Positions 24,369 to 31,839 of a stretch of 64,000 bases of DNA are shown here, in pieces. Source of the DNA: Streptomyces globisporus (lineage in GTDB: Bacteria; Actinomycetota; Actinomycetes; Streptomycetales; Streptomycetaceae); NCBI GenBank assembly GCA_014649555.1, contig BMTG01000006.1, forward strand, positions 310,001-374,000. Direction: 5' to 3'. Below the pieces are notes generated by a model. It was not told the origin of the DNA and made no database searches. It saw only the letters and a list, made by a program, of their open reading frames with translations. Each line of letters starts with the position of its first letter. The stretch's first letter is position 1. The position numbers and the translations under genes are program-made.

Positions 24369-25877
24369 TCAGTGGTGTGCGGGGCCGGAAAGCGCCGAGC
24401 CGGGGCCGTGCCGGCGCAGGAGGACGCCGGTCACGAGGGCGCCGACCACGAGGGCGGCGGCGACCACGACCATCACGGCGAGGTAGGCGCCGTCGAACGC
24501 CTCGGACGCCGCCCTGATGAGGGCCGTATGGGCTCCTTCCCCTTCTCCGGCCAGCGCGAGCGCGCTGTCGAGGCTGTCGCGCGCCCGGTCGGACACCCCG
24601 GCGGGGAGGTCGATCGTCGCGGAGTACACGGCGGTCAGCAGGCTGCCGAGGAGAGCGACCGCGATCAGGCCGCCGAATTCGTACGAGACCTCCTCGACGG
24701 ACGAGGCCATCCCCGCCCTGCGGGCCGGGACATTGCCCATGATCGCGCTGGAGGCCACGGACATGGCCGCGCCGAGGCCGCTGCCGGTGATGATCAGTCC
24801 GGTGACGAGCAGCCCCATGCTGGTGGCGAAGTTCATCAGGACCAGCAGGGTGCCGATGGACCCCAGGGCGAGGCCTCCGGTGATGAGCGGCAGCAGTCCG
24901 ACCCTGTGGAGGACCGCACCCCCGAGCATCGCGGTGGGGAAGGCGCCGAGGGTGACCGCCGCGACGAGAAACCCGGCCCGCAGCGGAGTGAAGCCTTCCA
25001 CGAGCTGGAAGCGCTGGGTGGTGACGAGCTGAATGCCGGAGATGGCGAACAGGGCGAATCCGGCGGCCAGTACACCTGCCAGGAAGGCGCGGTTGCGGAA
25101 GATCGCGAAGTCCAGCAGGGGGTAGGCCAGCCGCCGCTGACGCCGGGCGAACGCCCATCCGCCCGCCACCGTCGCGAGGACGGCAGCCGCGACGACCGCG
25201 GGAGCGGGTTCGGTCTTCGCCGTCTCCTTGATCGCCAGGACGAGGCCGACCAGGGCGACGAGCGCCAGGAGGGACGAGGCGAGATCCCACTGCTTGGAGG
25301 GGTCCGGGTCGTTCGGCGGAGCGAGGACCAGCGTTGCGGCGATCGCGGCGACGACCACGGGCACGTTGATGATGAAGACCGACCCCCACCAGAAGTGCTG
25401 CAACAGGATCCCGCTGATGATCGGACCCAGGGCGCTGCCCACGACCGCCATGGTCCCCCAGACCGCGATGGCCATGTTGCGTTCGCGTTCGTCGTCGAAC
25501 GTGACCCGGATCAGGGCGAGCGTGGCGGGCATCATCGCGGCCGCCCCGACGGCCAGGAAGGCGCGAGCGGCGATCAGGGCCTCCGGACTGGTGGAGAACG
25601 CCGCGACGAGCGAGGCCACACCGAAGACCGCCAGGCCGATCACGAACATCCGCCGGTGCCCCACGCGGTCACCGAGCGTGCCGCTGCCCAGCAGCAGACC
25701 TGCCATCACGACCGGATAGGCATTGATGATCCAGAGGCCCTCGGAGCTGCTCGCGCCGAGATCCTCGACCAGGGTCGGCAGGGCCGCGTACAGGATGGAG
25801 TTGTCCAACGTGATCAGCAGGAGCCCTGCGCTCACGACTGCCAGGAGCAGCCAGCGCCGCCTCTTGCTGATGACCAT
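24369..25877 (-). CDS. MFS efflux transporter, DHA2 (EmrB/QacA-like) family
   Basis: A 502-residue transporter with 14 predicted membrane segments. LLLITLDNSILYAALPTLVEDL is the motif D1 region, LLLGSGTLGDRVGHRRMFVIG is motif A, and AFLAVGAAAMMPATLALIRVTF with GSALGPIISGILLQ is motif C, the antiporter signature. These proteins expel drugs or endogenous antibiotics with proton exchange. The ATG at 25875-25877 with AGGGA upstream is preferred over GTG 25892, which has no ribosome site. It is followed by its TetR gene and preceded by a perfect 32-bp operator. Confidence 0.92.
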   Translation of the reverse strand: MVISKRRRWLLLAVVSAGLLLITLDNSILYAALPTLVEDLGASSSEGLWIINAYPVVMAGLLLGSGTLGDRVGHRRMFVIGLAVFGVASLVAAFSTSPEALIAARAFLAVGAAAMMPATLALIRVTFDDERERNMAIAVWGTMAVVGSALGPIISGILLQHFWWGSVFIINVPVVVAAIAATLVLAPPNDPDPSKQWDLASSLLALVALVGLVLAIKETAKTEPAPAVVAAAVLATVAGGWAFARRQRRLAYPLLDFAIFRNRAFLAGVLAAGFALFAISGIQLVTTQRFQLVEGFTPLRAGFLVAAVTLGAFPTAMLGGAVLHRVGLLPLITGGLALGSIGTLLVLMNFATSMGLLVTGLIITGSGLGAAMSVASSAIMGNVPARRAGMASSVEEVSYEFGGLIAVALLGSLLTAVYSATIDLPAGVSDRARDSLDSALALAGEGEGAHTALIRAASEAFDGAYLAVMVVVAAALVVGALVTGVLLRRHGPGSALSGPAHH

Positions 25878-25913
25878 TTCCCTGAACCTCACTGTGAGAA
25901 CCGACGCGTCCGC

Positions 25914-25945
25914 CGTAACTGTACCTTTCGAAAGGTACAGTTACG
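25914..25945. promoter_or_regulatory. Perfect 32-bp palindrome, operator of the MFS-TetR operon
   Basis: CGTAACTGTACCTTTC (25914-25929) is followed immediately by its exact reverse complement (25930-25945). It lies 36 nt upstream of the MFS start codon. The length and perfection are characteristic of TetR-family sites; the downstream TetR is the obvious ligand. Confidence 0.88.
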
Positions 25946-26009
25946 AATCAAAATGACAGGACATGCTGTCGATATGCGGCAGCGACAAACTCAAGTGCCG
26001 ATGTCGCTG

Positions 26010-26029
26010 GTGACAGTTATAGTTGTCAC
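26010..26029 (+). promoter_or_regulatory. Palindrome overlapping the -10 box of a leaderless gene
   Basis: GTGACA (26010-26015) and TGTCAC (26024-26029) flank a centre containing TATAGT (26018-26023). The -10 box ends 6 nt before the ATG at 26030, and no ribosome site exists. A protein bound to the dyad would cover the promoter and the start point. Confidence 0.55.
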
Positions 26030-26656
26030 ATGGATGATGTGAAGGCGATCCCGACCCCTGATCAGAACGACGAGAACTTCTGGGCCACGGTCCTGACCCC
26101 GGTGGAACCCGCCTGGAACGAGCCCGGTGACGACGACTCGTTCGCCATGGACGAGCAACTGCTCGCAGCGGCCCGGTCGCTGGCCGAACGGATCTCGACG
26201 CGCGCGCTCGCCTACCGCACCGCCGGCAAGCCCTTCGACGCCGCGCTCATGGCCGCGCCCGACGTGCAGCTGGCGATGCTGCGGTCGCTCTACGAAGCCA
26301 GGCGGTCCGTCGACAGGCTGGCCGAGAGCGCGGCCACCGTCGCCGGACGCGGCGGATCCAGTTACGCGCAGCTCGGCGCGGCCTGGGGTGGCATCAAGCG
26401 CCAGTCGGCCCGCCTCAAGTGGCCCCACGCGGTCCCGAAGAAGTCCGCCAGCGAGTCCGTCCCGCTCCACTACGCGGGTGGCGACGCCGTGATTCACCAC
26501 GACCCGGGCGCTGACGCCTGGTGGTACACCGCCACGGGCGCCGATCTGCAGGAGGACGAGTCGGAGGCCGTCCACGGCACGTCCGCCGAGGCCATCGCGC
26601 GGGCGACCGAGTTTCTGCTGACCCACGCCCGGCCCACGCGGCACGACACCACGTGA
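26030..26656 (+). CDS. Hypothetical protein with a putative helix-turn-helix
   Basis: A 208-residue soluble protein I do not recognise as a named family. The N-terminal third is acidic. Residues about 95-130 (LAESAATVAGRGGSSYAQLGAAWGGIKRQSARLKWP) resemble the SWAEIGAALGVSRQAARKRW-type helix-turn-helix frequent in actinobacterial proteins, so DNA binding is plausible. The C-terminal part has SVPLHYAGGDAVIHHDPGADAWWYTATG and ends in a short helix. The ATG overlaps the end of a palindrome and seems leaderless, so autoregulation is possible. It is divergent from the MFS-TetR operon and converges on the 2H phosphoesterase gene. Confidence 0.7.
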   Translation: MDDVKAIPTPDQNDENFWATVLTPVEPAWNEPGDDDSFAMDEQLLAAARSLAERISTRALAYRTAGKPFDAALMAAPDVQLAMLRSLYEARRSVDRLAESAATVAGRGGSSYAQLGAAWGGIKRQSARLKWPHAVPKKSASESVPLHYAGGDAVIHHDPGADAWWYTATGADLQEDESEAVHGTSAEAIARATEFLLTHARPTRHDTT

Positions 26657-26680
26657 CCGCGTAGCAGGGAGGCGTCGGGC

Positions 26681-27307
26681 TCAGCCGTCGGAGGCCCGGG
26701 CGGCACCGCCGGCCCCGTGGGGGAACTCCCAGGCCGCGATGGAGCGGTAGTGGATCGGCCCGGGACCGCGGCCGATGTTGCTGCCGACCAGATGGAGGCG
26801 CCCGGCCTCCCAGTCCCGTCCGGCGAACGCGGCGAGCGAGGCCGCGGCCTCCACCGTGTCCGCGTGATCGCCCCGGCGGGACCGGGCCAGCGTCAGATGC
26901 GGCCGGAACGGCCGCTCGGGGAAGGAGACACCGCACTCCCTGACGAGGGTGCGTACGTCGACGGCGAGGCGGTGCAGCCCTTCGAGGTTCCCCGTGACCC
27001 CGGTCCACAACACCCGCTCGTCGAAGTGCCCGCCGCCGTACAGCGCCAGCCGCAAGAGCCGTTGCCGGGCCGCGAGCCCGGCGAGCGGAGGCATCAGGGG
27101 CGGAACGGCGGTGACCGGAAGTTCCCCGAGGAACGCCAGGGTGATGTGCCAGTCCTCGATGCGGTTCCACCGCATGCGCGGGTAGGCGTCATAGGCCGGA
27201 CGCAGCACCCGCTCCAGCTCTTCCTTCGCGTCGTCGGGCGGGGCGAGCGCCAGGAACACGCGGGTCGTCAGGGCCGGGACGGGTTCGCCCGCAGGGTGGC
27301 CGGTCAT
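26681..27307 (-). CDS. thpR: RNA 2',3'-cyclic phosphodiesterase / 2'-5' RNA ligase family (2H phosphoesterase)
   Basis: A 208-residue 2H phosphoesterase. Both catalytic tetrapeptides are present: HITLAF (about residue 54) and HLTLAR (about 139). TRVFLALAPPDDAKEELERVL at the start and a strand-rich middle fit ThpR, which opens 2',3'-cyclic phosphates on RNA. The ATG at 27305-27307 is used; a GTG at 27331 and a longer start at 27406 exist, but the latter would translate a TTGACA-like promoter element. The biological role in bacteria is unsettled. Confidence 0.85.
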   Translation of the reverse strand: MTGHPAGEPVPALTTRVFLALAPPDDAKEELERVLRPAYDAYPRMRWNRIEDWHITLAFLGELPVTAVPPLMPPLAGLAARQRLLRLALYGGGHFDERVLWTGVTGNLEGLHRLAVDVRTLVRECGVSFPERPFRPHLTLARSRRGDHADTVEAAASLAAFAGRDWEAGRLHLVGSNIGRGPGPIHYRSIAAWEFPHGAGGAARASDG

Positions 27308-27421
27308 GGCTTCGAGCGGTTCGTTCACCTGCCGTACCGTACGTGTCAACCACATCCCCGACGCGACGCGGGGCCCACGACGGGCCCCGGCGCGTGCCGT
27401 GCGCACGGTTCTGCGCGCCGG

Positions 27422-27829
27422 TCAGCCGAGGTAGTCCGTGCGCCCTTCGCCGTCCAGCTCGAAGGGGCCCTCGGGGATGATGCAGAACTCATTTCCTTCG
27501 GGGTCGCCCATCACCAGGAACCCGCCGTCGTCGTACCCCTCCGGGCGGCGCCCGCCGAGCGCCTCGACCCGCCGCTGCTCGGTTGCCGGGTCGGGGGCCG
27601 AGACATCGAAGTGCATCCGGTTCTTGGACCGCCTCGGCGCATCGGTCCGCTGGAAGCCCAGCCCCAGGCCGTGCTCGCGCCGCAGCCATACGTAGGGACC
27701 CGAACGGTCCACGATCGGCCTGCCGAGCAGCTCGGACCAGAACGCGGCGAGACGTTCCGGATCCGTGGCATCGACGATGAGGGCGTTGATCCGCATCCGG
27801 GAGCCGGTCGTGTTCGGTGTGTCCGTCAT
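27422..27829 (-). CDS. VOC-family (glyoxalase-like) protein
   Basis: A 135-residue single vicinal-oxygen-chelate domain: RINALIVDATDPERLAAFWSELLGRPIV opens the first beta-alpha-beta module, and NRMHFDVSAPDPATEQRRVEALGGRR with VMGDPEGNEFCIIPEG closes the second. His in MHFDV and Glu in EFCII are the usual metal-binding positions. Members include antibiotic-binding proteins and dioxygenase-like enzymes; this one belongs to the common glyoxalase-like group without assigned substrate. GGAGG precedes the ATG. It lies just downstream of the MFS gene on the same strand, 43 nt away, and may be co-transcribed. Confidence 0.85.
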   Translation of the reverse strand: MTDTPNTTGSRMRINALIVDATDPERLAAFWSELLGRPIVDRSGPYVWLRREHGLGLGFQRTDAPRRSKNRMHFDVSAPDPATEQRRVEALGGRRPEGYDDGGFLVMGDPEGNEFCIIPEGPFELDGEGRTDYLG

Positions 27830-27872
27830 GCTGCCTCACCCTCCCAGGTCCGCCGCCCCAGCCGTACGAAGT

Positions 27873-29507
27873 TCAGGCGTCCGCCCCTGACCGTGCCGGC
27901 GCGGCGGAATGTCCGGCATACCCCTCGGCGCTCTCCGTGGTCCCCGCGTCAGGCCGCGGCCCCCGGACCAGGACGTAGAGGAACAGAGCAGCCATCACGG
28001 CGACCCCCGCCCACATGGCGTTCTGCCAGCCGTCGACGAACGCCTCCCGTCCGGCGCGGACCAGCTCCTGGGCGTACGGGCCCGCGCCGTTCGCCGCCTC
28101 GACGGCGTTGGCGACCCCTCCGCGCGCCATCTCCGCCGGGCCCTCGGGGACCCCGGCGAGCCGCCCGTCGATGGCGCCGCGATAGCCGGCGGACAGCAGC
28201 GCGCCGAGGAGGGCGACACCGAGCGCGGTGCCGAACTCCCGGGTCACGTCGTTCAGCGCGGACGCGACCCCCTGCCGTTCGCGCGGCAGCGCACCGGTGA
28301 TGGCTTCGGTGGAGGGCGTCATCGCCAGGCCCATACCGAGGCCCATCGCCAGCATGCCGGGAAGGACGGACGGGTAGCCGCCGTCGACCGAGACGATCCC
28401 GGCCATGAGCGCGAGCCCCGCGCCCGCCAGCAGGATCCCCGTGGCCATGGTCGCGCGGGCGCCGATGCGCCCGGCGAGCTGCGGCGCGAGACCCGAGGCC
28501 ATCATCATCAGAACGGCCATGGGCATGAGAGCCAGTGTGGACAGCAGCCCCGACCAGCCGAGCACGGCCTGGAGGAACGGGAAGAGGACCACGAAGATGC
28601 CCGCCTGCACCCCGAAGACCACCAGCAGCGTGACCGAACCCCCGGCCAGGGCGCGCTCACCGAACAGCCGGACGTCCAGGAGCGCTCCCTCCCCGCGCCG
28701 CAGCTCCCAGGCCACGAAACCCACGGCGGCCGCCCCCCCGACGACAAGAGCCAGCAGCGTCACCGGAGCGGTCCAGCCGCGCTCCGGCCCTTCCTGCAGC
28801 ACGAAGATGAGCCCGACCACCGCCACGACGGAGGTCAGCGCGCCACCGACGTCGAACCCGTGCCCGGACTTCTCGCGGGAGTCGGGAACGGACCGCAGCG
28901 TCATGACCAGAGCGACGGCGCCCAGGACCAGCGGCAGGACGAACAGCCACCGCCAGTTCGCCACGTCGACCAGTGCCGCGGAGAGGAACATGCCCAGAAC
29001 GCCGCCGCCTCCCGCGACACCGGTCCACACCCCGATCGCCCGGCCCCGCTCCTCCTCGGGGAACGTCGAGGTGATCACGGCGAGGGTGATTGGCATGATC
29101 ATGGCCGCGCCCACCCCGCTGAACAGCCGGGCGACGAGCATGACCTCGGCCGACGGCGCGAGACCCGCCACCGCACCGGCCAGGCCGAAGACGACGAGAC
29201 CGGCCACCAGCACGGGCTTGCGGCCCAGCCGGTCGCCGACCGCGCCGAGCGGCAACAGCAGGGCAGCCAGGCCGAGGGTGTAGATGTTGATGATCCACAG
29301 GATCGTGTTCTGCGAGGCGCCGAAGGCGACGGCGAGGTCGGGCTGGGCGACATTGAGCCCCGAGACCGAGGCGATCACGGCCATCAGCGCGATGCACACG
29401 GTGATCAGGATCGTGCGCCGCTGACGTGCGTCGGGCACACCCGCGCCGGGCTCGCCCGGGACGTCGTCCGGATCGACGGCCACCGGACCGGGACGGTTCG
29501 TACTCAT
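27873..29507 (-). CDS. MFS efflux transporter, DHA2 family
   Basis: A 544-residue transporter with 14 predicted transmembrane helices after a hydrophilic 30-residue N-terminus. LGAVGDRLGRKPVLVAG is motif A, LFSGVGAAMIMPITLAVITSTFPEEERGRAIGVWTGVAGGGGVLGMFLSAALVD covers motifs B and C, and SALNDVTREFGTALGVALLGALL is typical of QacA/EmrB-like pumps. AGAGGA lies 4 nt before the ATG. It is divergent from an XRE-cupin regulator, which probably controls it. The substrate is unknown; drug or antibiotic export is the family role. Confidence 0.9.
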   Translation of the reverse strand: MSTNRPGPVAVDPDDVPGEPGAGVPDARQRRTILITVCIALMAVIASVSGLNVAQPDLAVAFGASQNTILWIINIYTLGLAALLLPLGAVGDRLGRKPVLVAGLVVFGLAGAVAGLAPSAEVMLVARLFSGVGAAMIMPITLAVITSTFPEEERGRAIGVWTGVAGGGGVLGMFLSAALVDVANWRWLFVLPLVLGAVALVMTLRSVPDSREKSGHGFDVGGALTSVVAVVGLIFVLQEGPERGWTAPVTLLALVVGGAAAVGFVAWELRRGEGALLDVRLFGERALAGGSVTLLVVFGVQAGIFVVLFPFLQAVLGWSGLLSTLALMPMAVLMMMASGLAPQLAGRIGARATMATGILLAGAGLALMAGIVSVDGGYPSVLPGMLAMGLGMGLAMTPSTEAITGALPRERQGVASALNDVTREFGTALGVALLGALLSAGYRGAIDGRLAGVPEGPAEMARGGVANAVEAANGAGPYAQELVRAGREAFVDGWQNAMWAGVAVMAALFLYVLVRGPRPDAGTTESAEGYAGHSAAPARSGADA

Positions 29508-29580
29508 GGATTCCTCTTCCGTGCGAGCCCACCTCTGCCGGGGCCGACCACGGACGACGCTAAGCGCCCCTTGCACCAAT

Positions 29581-29596
29581 GGCATACGATCATGCC
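29581..29596. promoter_or_regulatory. Short palindrome at the start of the XRE-cupin gene
   Basis: GGCAT (29581-29585) and ATGCC (29592-29596) flank ACGATC. It includes the sequence TACGAT, a plausible -10 box ending 7 nt before ATG 29598. It could be an autoregulatory site covering the start of a leaderless transcript. Confidence 0.45.
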
Positions 29597-29597
29597 T

Positions 29598-30215
29598 ATG
29601 ACGCAAGAAGATGGTGAGCTGGACAGCCTGGTACGCAAACGGATCCGCGCCCTGCGCGTGGCCCAGGGCTGGTCCCTGGAGGAGCTGGCCGCCCGGGCGA
29701 AGGTCAGCCAGTCCACGCTCAGCCGCATCGAGAACGGACGGCGCCGACTCGCCCTGGACCAGCTCGTCACGCTCGCCCGCGCCCTGGACACCTCGCTCGA
29801 CCAACTGGTGGAGACCGCGTCCGACGACATCGTCTCCAACCCGATGATCGACGGAGCCCACGGTCAGATGCGGTGGCCCATCAAGGCGGAGCCCGGCATG
29901 ACGGTCATCCGCCAGCGCATGACCGAGCCGCCGCCCGACAATCCCTCGCGCCTGCGCGCGCATCCCGGCCGGGAATGGCTTGTCGTCCTGTCCGGCACCG
30001 CGATCCTGCTCCTGGGCAACCGGCGCCTGCGGATCGAGACGAACCAGGCGGCGGAGTTCCCCACGATGCTCCCGCACGCGATCGGCGCCGAGGGCGGTCC
30101 GTGCGAACTGCTGGGCATCTTCGACCGGGACGCCCGCCGCGGCCACCAGCGCGGAGAACGTACGGAGAAGCGCGGAGAAGGCACGGACGAGAAGGGGCCC
30201 CGCCGATCACCGTGA
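29598..30215 (+). CDS. XRE-family regulator with C-terminal cupin domain
   Basis: A 205-residue two-domain regulator. The helix-turn-helix IRALRVAQGWSLEELAARAKVSQSTLSRIENGRRRLALDQLVTLARAL spans about residues 17-65. The cupin half (about 100-180) has HPGREWLVVLSGTAILLLGNRRLRIETNQAAEFPTMLPHAIGAEGG. Such proteins sense small molecules, often amines or sugars. Two in-frame ATGs exist (29592 and 29598); the second matches a -10 box at leaderless distance. The charged C-terminal tail runs into a hairpin, with the stop codon inside the stem. It is divergent from the MFS pump, its likely target. Confidence 0.85.
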   Translation: MTQEDGELDSLVRKRIRALRVAQGWSLEELAARAKVSQSTLSRIENGRRRLALDQLVTLARALDTSLDQLVETASDDIVSNPMIDGAHGQMRWPIKAEPGMTVIRQRMTEPPPDNPSRLRAHPGREWLVVLSGTAILLLGNRRLRIETNQAAEFPTMLPHAIGAEGGPCELLGIFDRDARRGHQRGERTEKRGEGTDEKGPRRSP

Positions 30216-30228
30216 TCGGCGGGGCCCC
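30194..30228 (+). terminator. Terminator overlapping the XRE-cupin stop codon
   Basis: GGGGCCCCGCCGATCAC (30194-30210) and its exact complement (30212-30228) form a 17-bp palindrome around a single C. The TGA stop at 30213-30215 lies within the stem. Confidence 0.8.
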
Positions 30229-30250
30229 GCCCCCGCCCACGCGGTCAATG

Positions 30251-30300
30251 TCCCGCGCGGGTCAGCCGTTCACGATCCCGCGCGGGTCGGCCGTTCACGC
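30251..30300. repeat. 25-bp tandem duplication at the end of the sugar dehydrogenase gene
   Basis: Units 30251-30275 and 30276-30300 share the core TCCCGCGCGGGTC.GCCGTTCACG with one internal difference plus the last base. The second unit contains the TCA that is the stop codon of the minus-strand gene, so the duplication copied the termination region. Confidence 0.8.
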
Positions 30301-31434
30301 GGGATCGACGCGGGAGACGACGCCGCTGCTGCCGAGCACGTACAGCTCGCCGTCACCGCCCTCCACGAACGAGATGACCTCGCCACCGCTGACGCCGAGG
30401 TCGCCCACGCCGGTCACCTCGCCGTTCTCCAACTGGAGCGTCCGCAGGGTGCCGTCGCAGTAGTCGCTGAACACATAGCTCCCCCGGAGGTCCGGGAGCG
30501 CGTCGCCGCGGTAGACGAATCCGCCGGTCACCGAGCAGCCGAGGCCCGTGCGGTCGTACTCGTACACCGGCGGGACGTGGTTCGCGGGCTCCGTGCCGCC
30601 CCGGAAGGGATGCGTGCCCTCCATGGAGGCCCAGCCGTAGTTCTCGCCGCCCTCGCTGTCCGCCGGCGCCCAGTCGATCTCCTCCCAGTCGCTCTGGCCG
30701 ACATCGCCGATCAGCAGGTCGCCGGTGCCCGCGTCGAAGGAGAACCGCCAGGGATTGCGCAGCCCGTACGCCCAGATCTCGTCCTTCGCGTTCGCGTCGT
30801 CCACGAACGGATTGTCCGCCGGGATCGCGTACGGATCGCCGCCGCTCGGGTCGATCCGCAGCAGCTTGCCGAGCAGGGTGTCGAGCTTCTGCCCGTTGCC
30901 GTCCGGGTCGCCGCCCGAACCGCCGTCACCGAAAGCGATGTACAGATAGCCGTCGGGGCCGAACTTGATGTCCCCGCCGTTGTGGTTCGCGTACGGCTGC
31001 GTCTGGGTGAGGACCGTTCGCCGTGTGTCCGGATGGAGTTGGCCGCTCTCCACCGCGAACTCGTCGATCCTGCTCGTACCTTCGAGATCGGTGTACGAGA
31101 TGTAGAAGTGCGCGAACGTCTTGTCGAACGCGATGCCCAGCAGGCCGCGTTCGCCGTCGGTGGTGGTCTCGTCGGAGATGTCGAGGACGGGCTCGCCGAG
31201 CCCTGAATCGTCCAAAATCCTTACGGTGCCCGCGCGTTCGGCGATCCATACCGTGTCGTCCGGCCCGGCCGCCCCGGCGGACGGCCCCTGGGCCCTGGCC
31301 ACTTCGGTCAGGGAGGCGCTCACCTGCTGAACGGGTGCGTCGGCGGGCTCGTCCGCCGACGCCGTGGCCAGCGCCAGCGACGTGACGAGGCAGAGCGTTC
31401 CGATGATCGCCGAGCTTCTGGTGCGAAATTTCAC
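30295..31434 (-). CDS. Secreted PQQ-dependent sugar dehydrogenase-like beta-propeller
   Basis: A 379-residue exported protein. The signal peptide ends near residue 27 (ALATASA/DE). The rest is a six-bladed glucose/sorbosone dehydrogenase propeller: GERGLLGIAFDKTFAHFYISY, NHNGGDIKFGPDGYLYIAFGDGG and GLRNPWRFSFD are hallmarks of soluble aldose dehydrogenases of the YliI/Asd type. PQQ and calcium are expected cofactors by family. GGAGG precedes the ATG. It is divergent from the GH6 cellulase across a 405-bp region with CebR boxes, so oxidation of cello-oligosaccharides would fit, though this is inference. Confidence 0.88.
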   Translation of the reverse strand: MKFRTRSSAIIGTLCLVTSLALATASADEPADAPVQQVSASLTEVARAQGPSAGAAGPDDTVWIAERAGTVRILDDSGLGEPVLDISDETTTDGERGLLGIAFDKTFAHFYISYTDLEGTSRIDEFAVESGQLHPDTRRTVLTQTQPYANHNGGDIKFGPDGYLYIAFGDGGSGGDPDGNGQKLDTLLGKLLRIDPSGGDPYAIPADNPFVDDANAKDEIWAYGLRNPWRFSFDAGTGDLLIGDVGQSDWEEIDWAPADSEGGENYGWASMEGTHPFRGGTEPANHVPPVYEYDRTGLGCSVTGGFVYRGDALPDLRGSYVFSDYCDGTLRTLQLENGEVTGVGDLGVSGGEVISFVEGGDGELYVLGSSGVVSRVDPA

Positions 31435-31635
31435 CGTGGCCTCCTGGAGGCGGCGAATGGGGGGGGGAAGTCACCCGGCTGCTCGTACGGAGTTGAGTGG
31501 GGGTACGGGCCGGCAGGCAACCTGGGTGGGGGATGGTGTGTCACCGGCTACGGGCGAGGATAGAGGGACCGGCGCGGCTTGGACTAGACCATCGTCACGG
31601 CATCTTCGACCACGAACTGCTGGCTCTCCTGTGCA

Positions 31636-31649
31636 TGGGAGCGCTCCAT
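31636..31649. promoter_or_regulatory. CebR-like box, distal copy
   Basis: TGGGAGCGCTCCAT differs from the published CebR palindrome TGGGAGCGCTCCCA only in its last bases. It is 202 nt from the dehydrogenase start and 190 nt from the cellulase start. Confidence 0.7.
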
Positions 31650-31721
31650 TCACGCCAACTGCCGTACTGCACAAGGTAATCGAGCCGCACGGCTTGACAG
31701 TCATCAGATGTCGCGCCACTT

Positions 31722-31735
31722 TGGGAGCGCTCCCA
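31722..31735. promoter_or_regulatory. CebR box, perfect copy
   Basis: TGGGAGCGCTCCCA is identical to the 14-bp operator of CebR, the LacI-family repressor that releases cellulase promoters when cellobiose or cellotriose is present. It lies about 105 nt upstream of the cellulase start, overlapping the likely transcription start. Confidence 0.92.
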
Positions 31736-31839
31736 CGCAGCGTTTCCCCCACCCGAACCCCTCACCTCCCGAGCGTCACGGACCCCCGAACCGTCCGTCG
31801 ACACCCGCGACGGACGTACGAGAGGAGCACGGAGCCGCA

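Larger units (their letters stand above)
31435..31839. other. 405-bp divergent control region between sugar dehydrogenase and cellulase
   Basis: No gene is seen. The region holds a long G tract near 31460, two CebR-type boxes (31636 and 31722) and a TTGACA at 31694-31699, a reasonable -35 element for the cellulase with the perfect box just downstream of it. Confidence 0.7.

Noticed and set aside
24234-26042. Long plus-strand open frame opposite the MFS-TetR operon
   Set aside because: Low-complexity Asp/Arg/Gly/Gln-rich translation; the minus strand encodes a typical 14-helix transporter.
27909-29591. Upstream extension of the XRE-cupin regulator through the MFS gene
   Set aside because: The regulator begins at its conserved helix-turn-helix near 29598; the extension is antisense to the transporter and lacks any domain.
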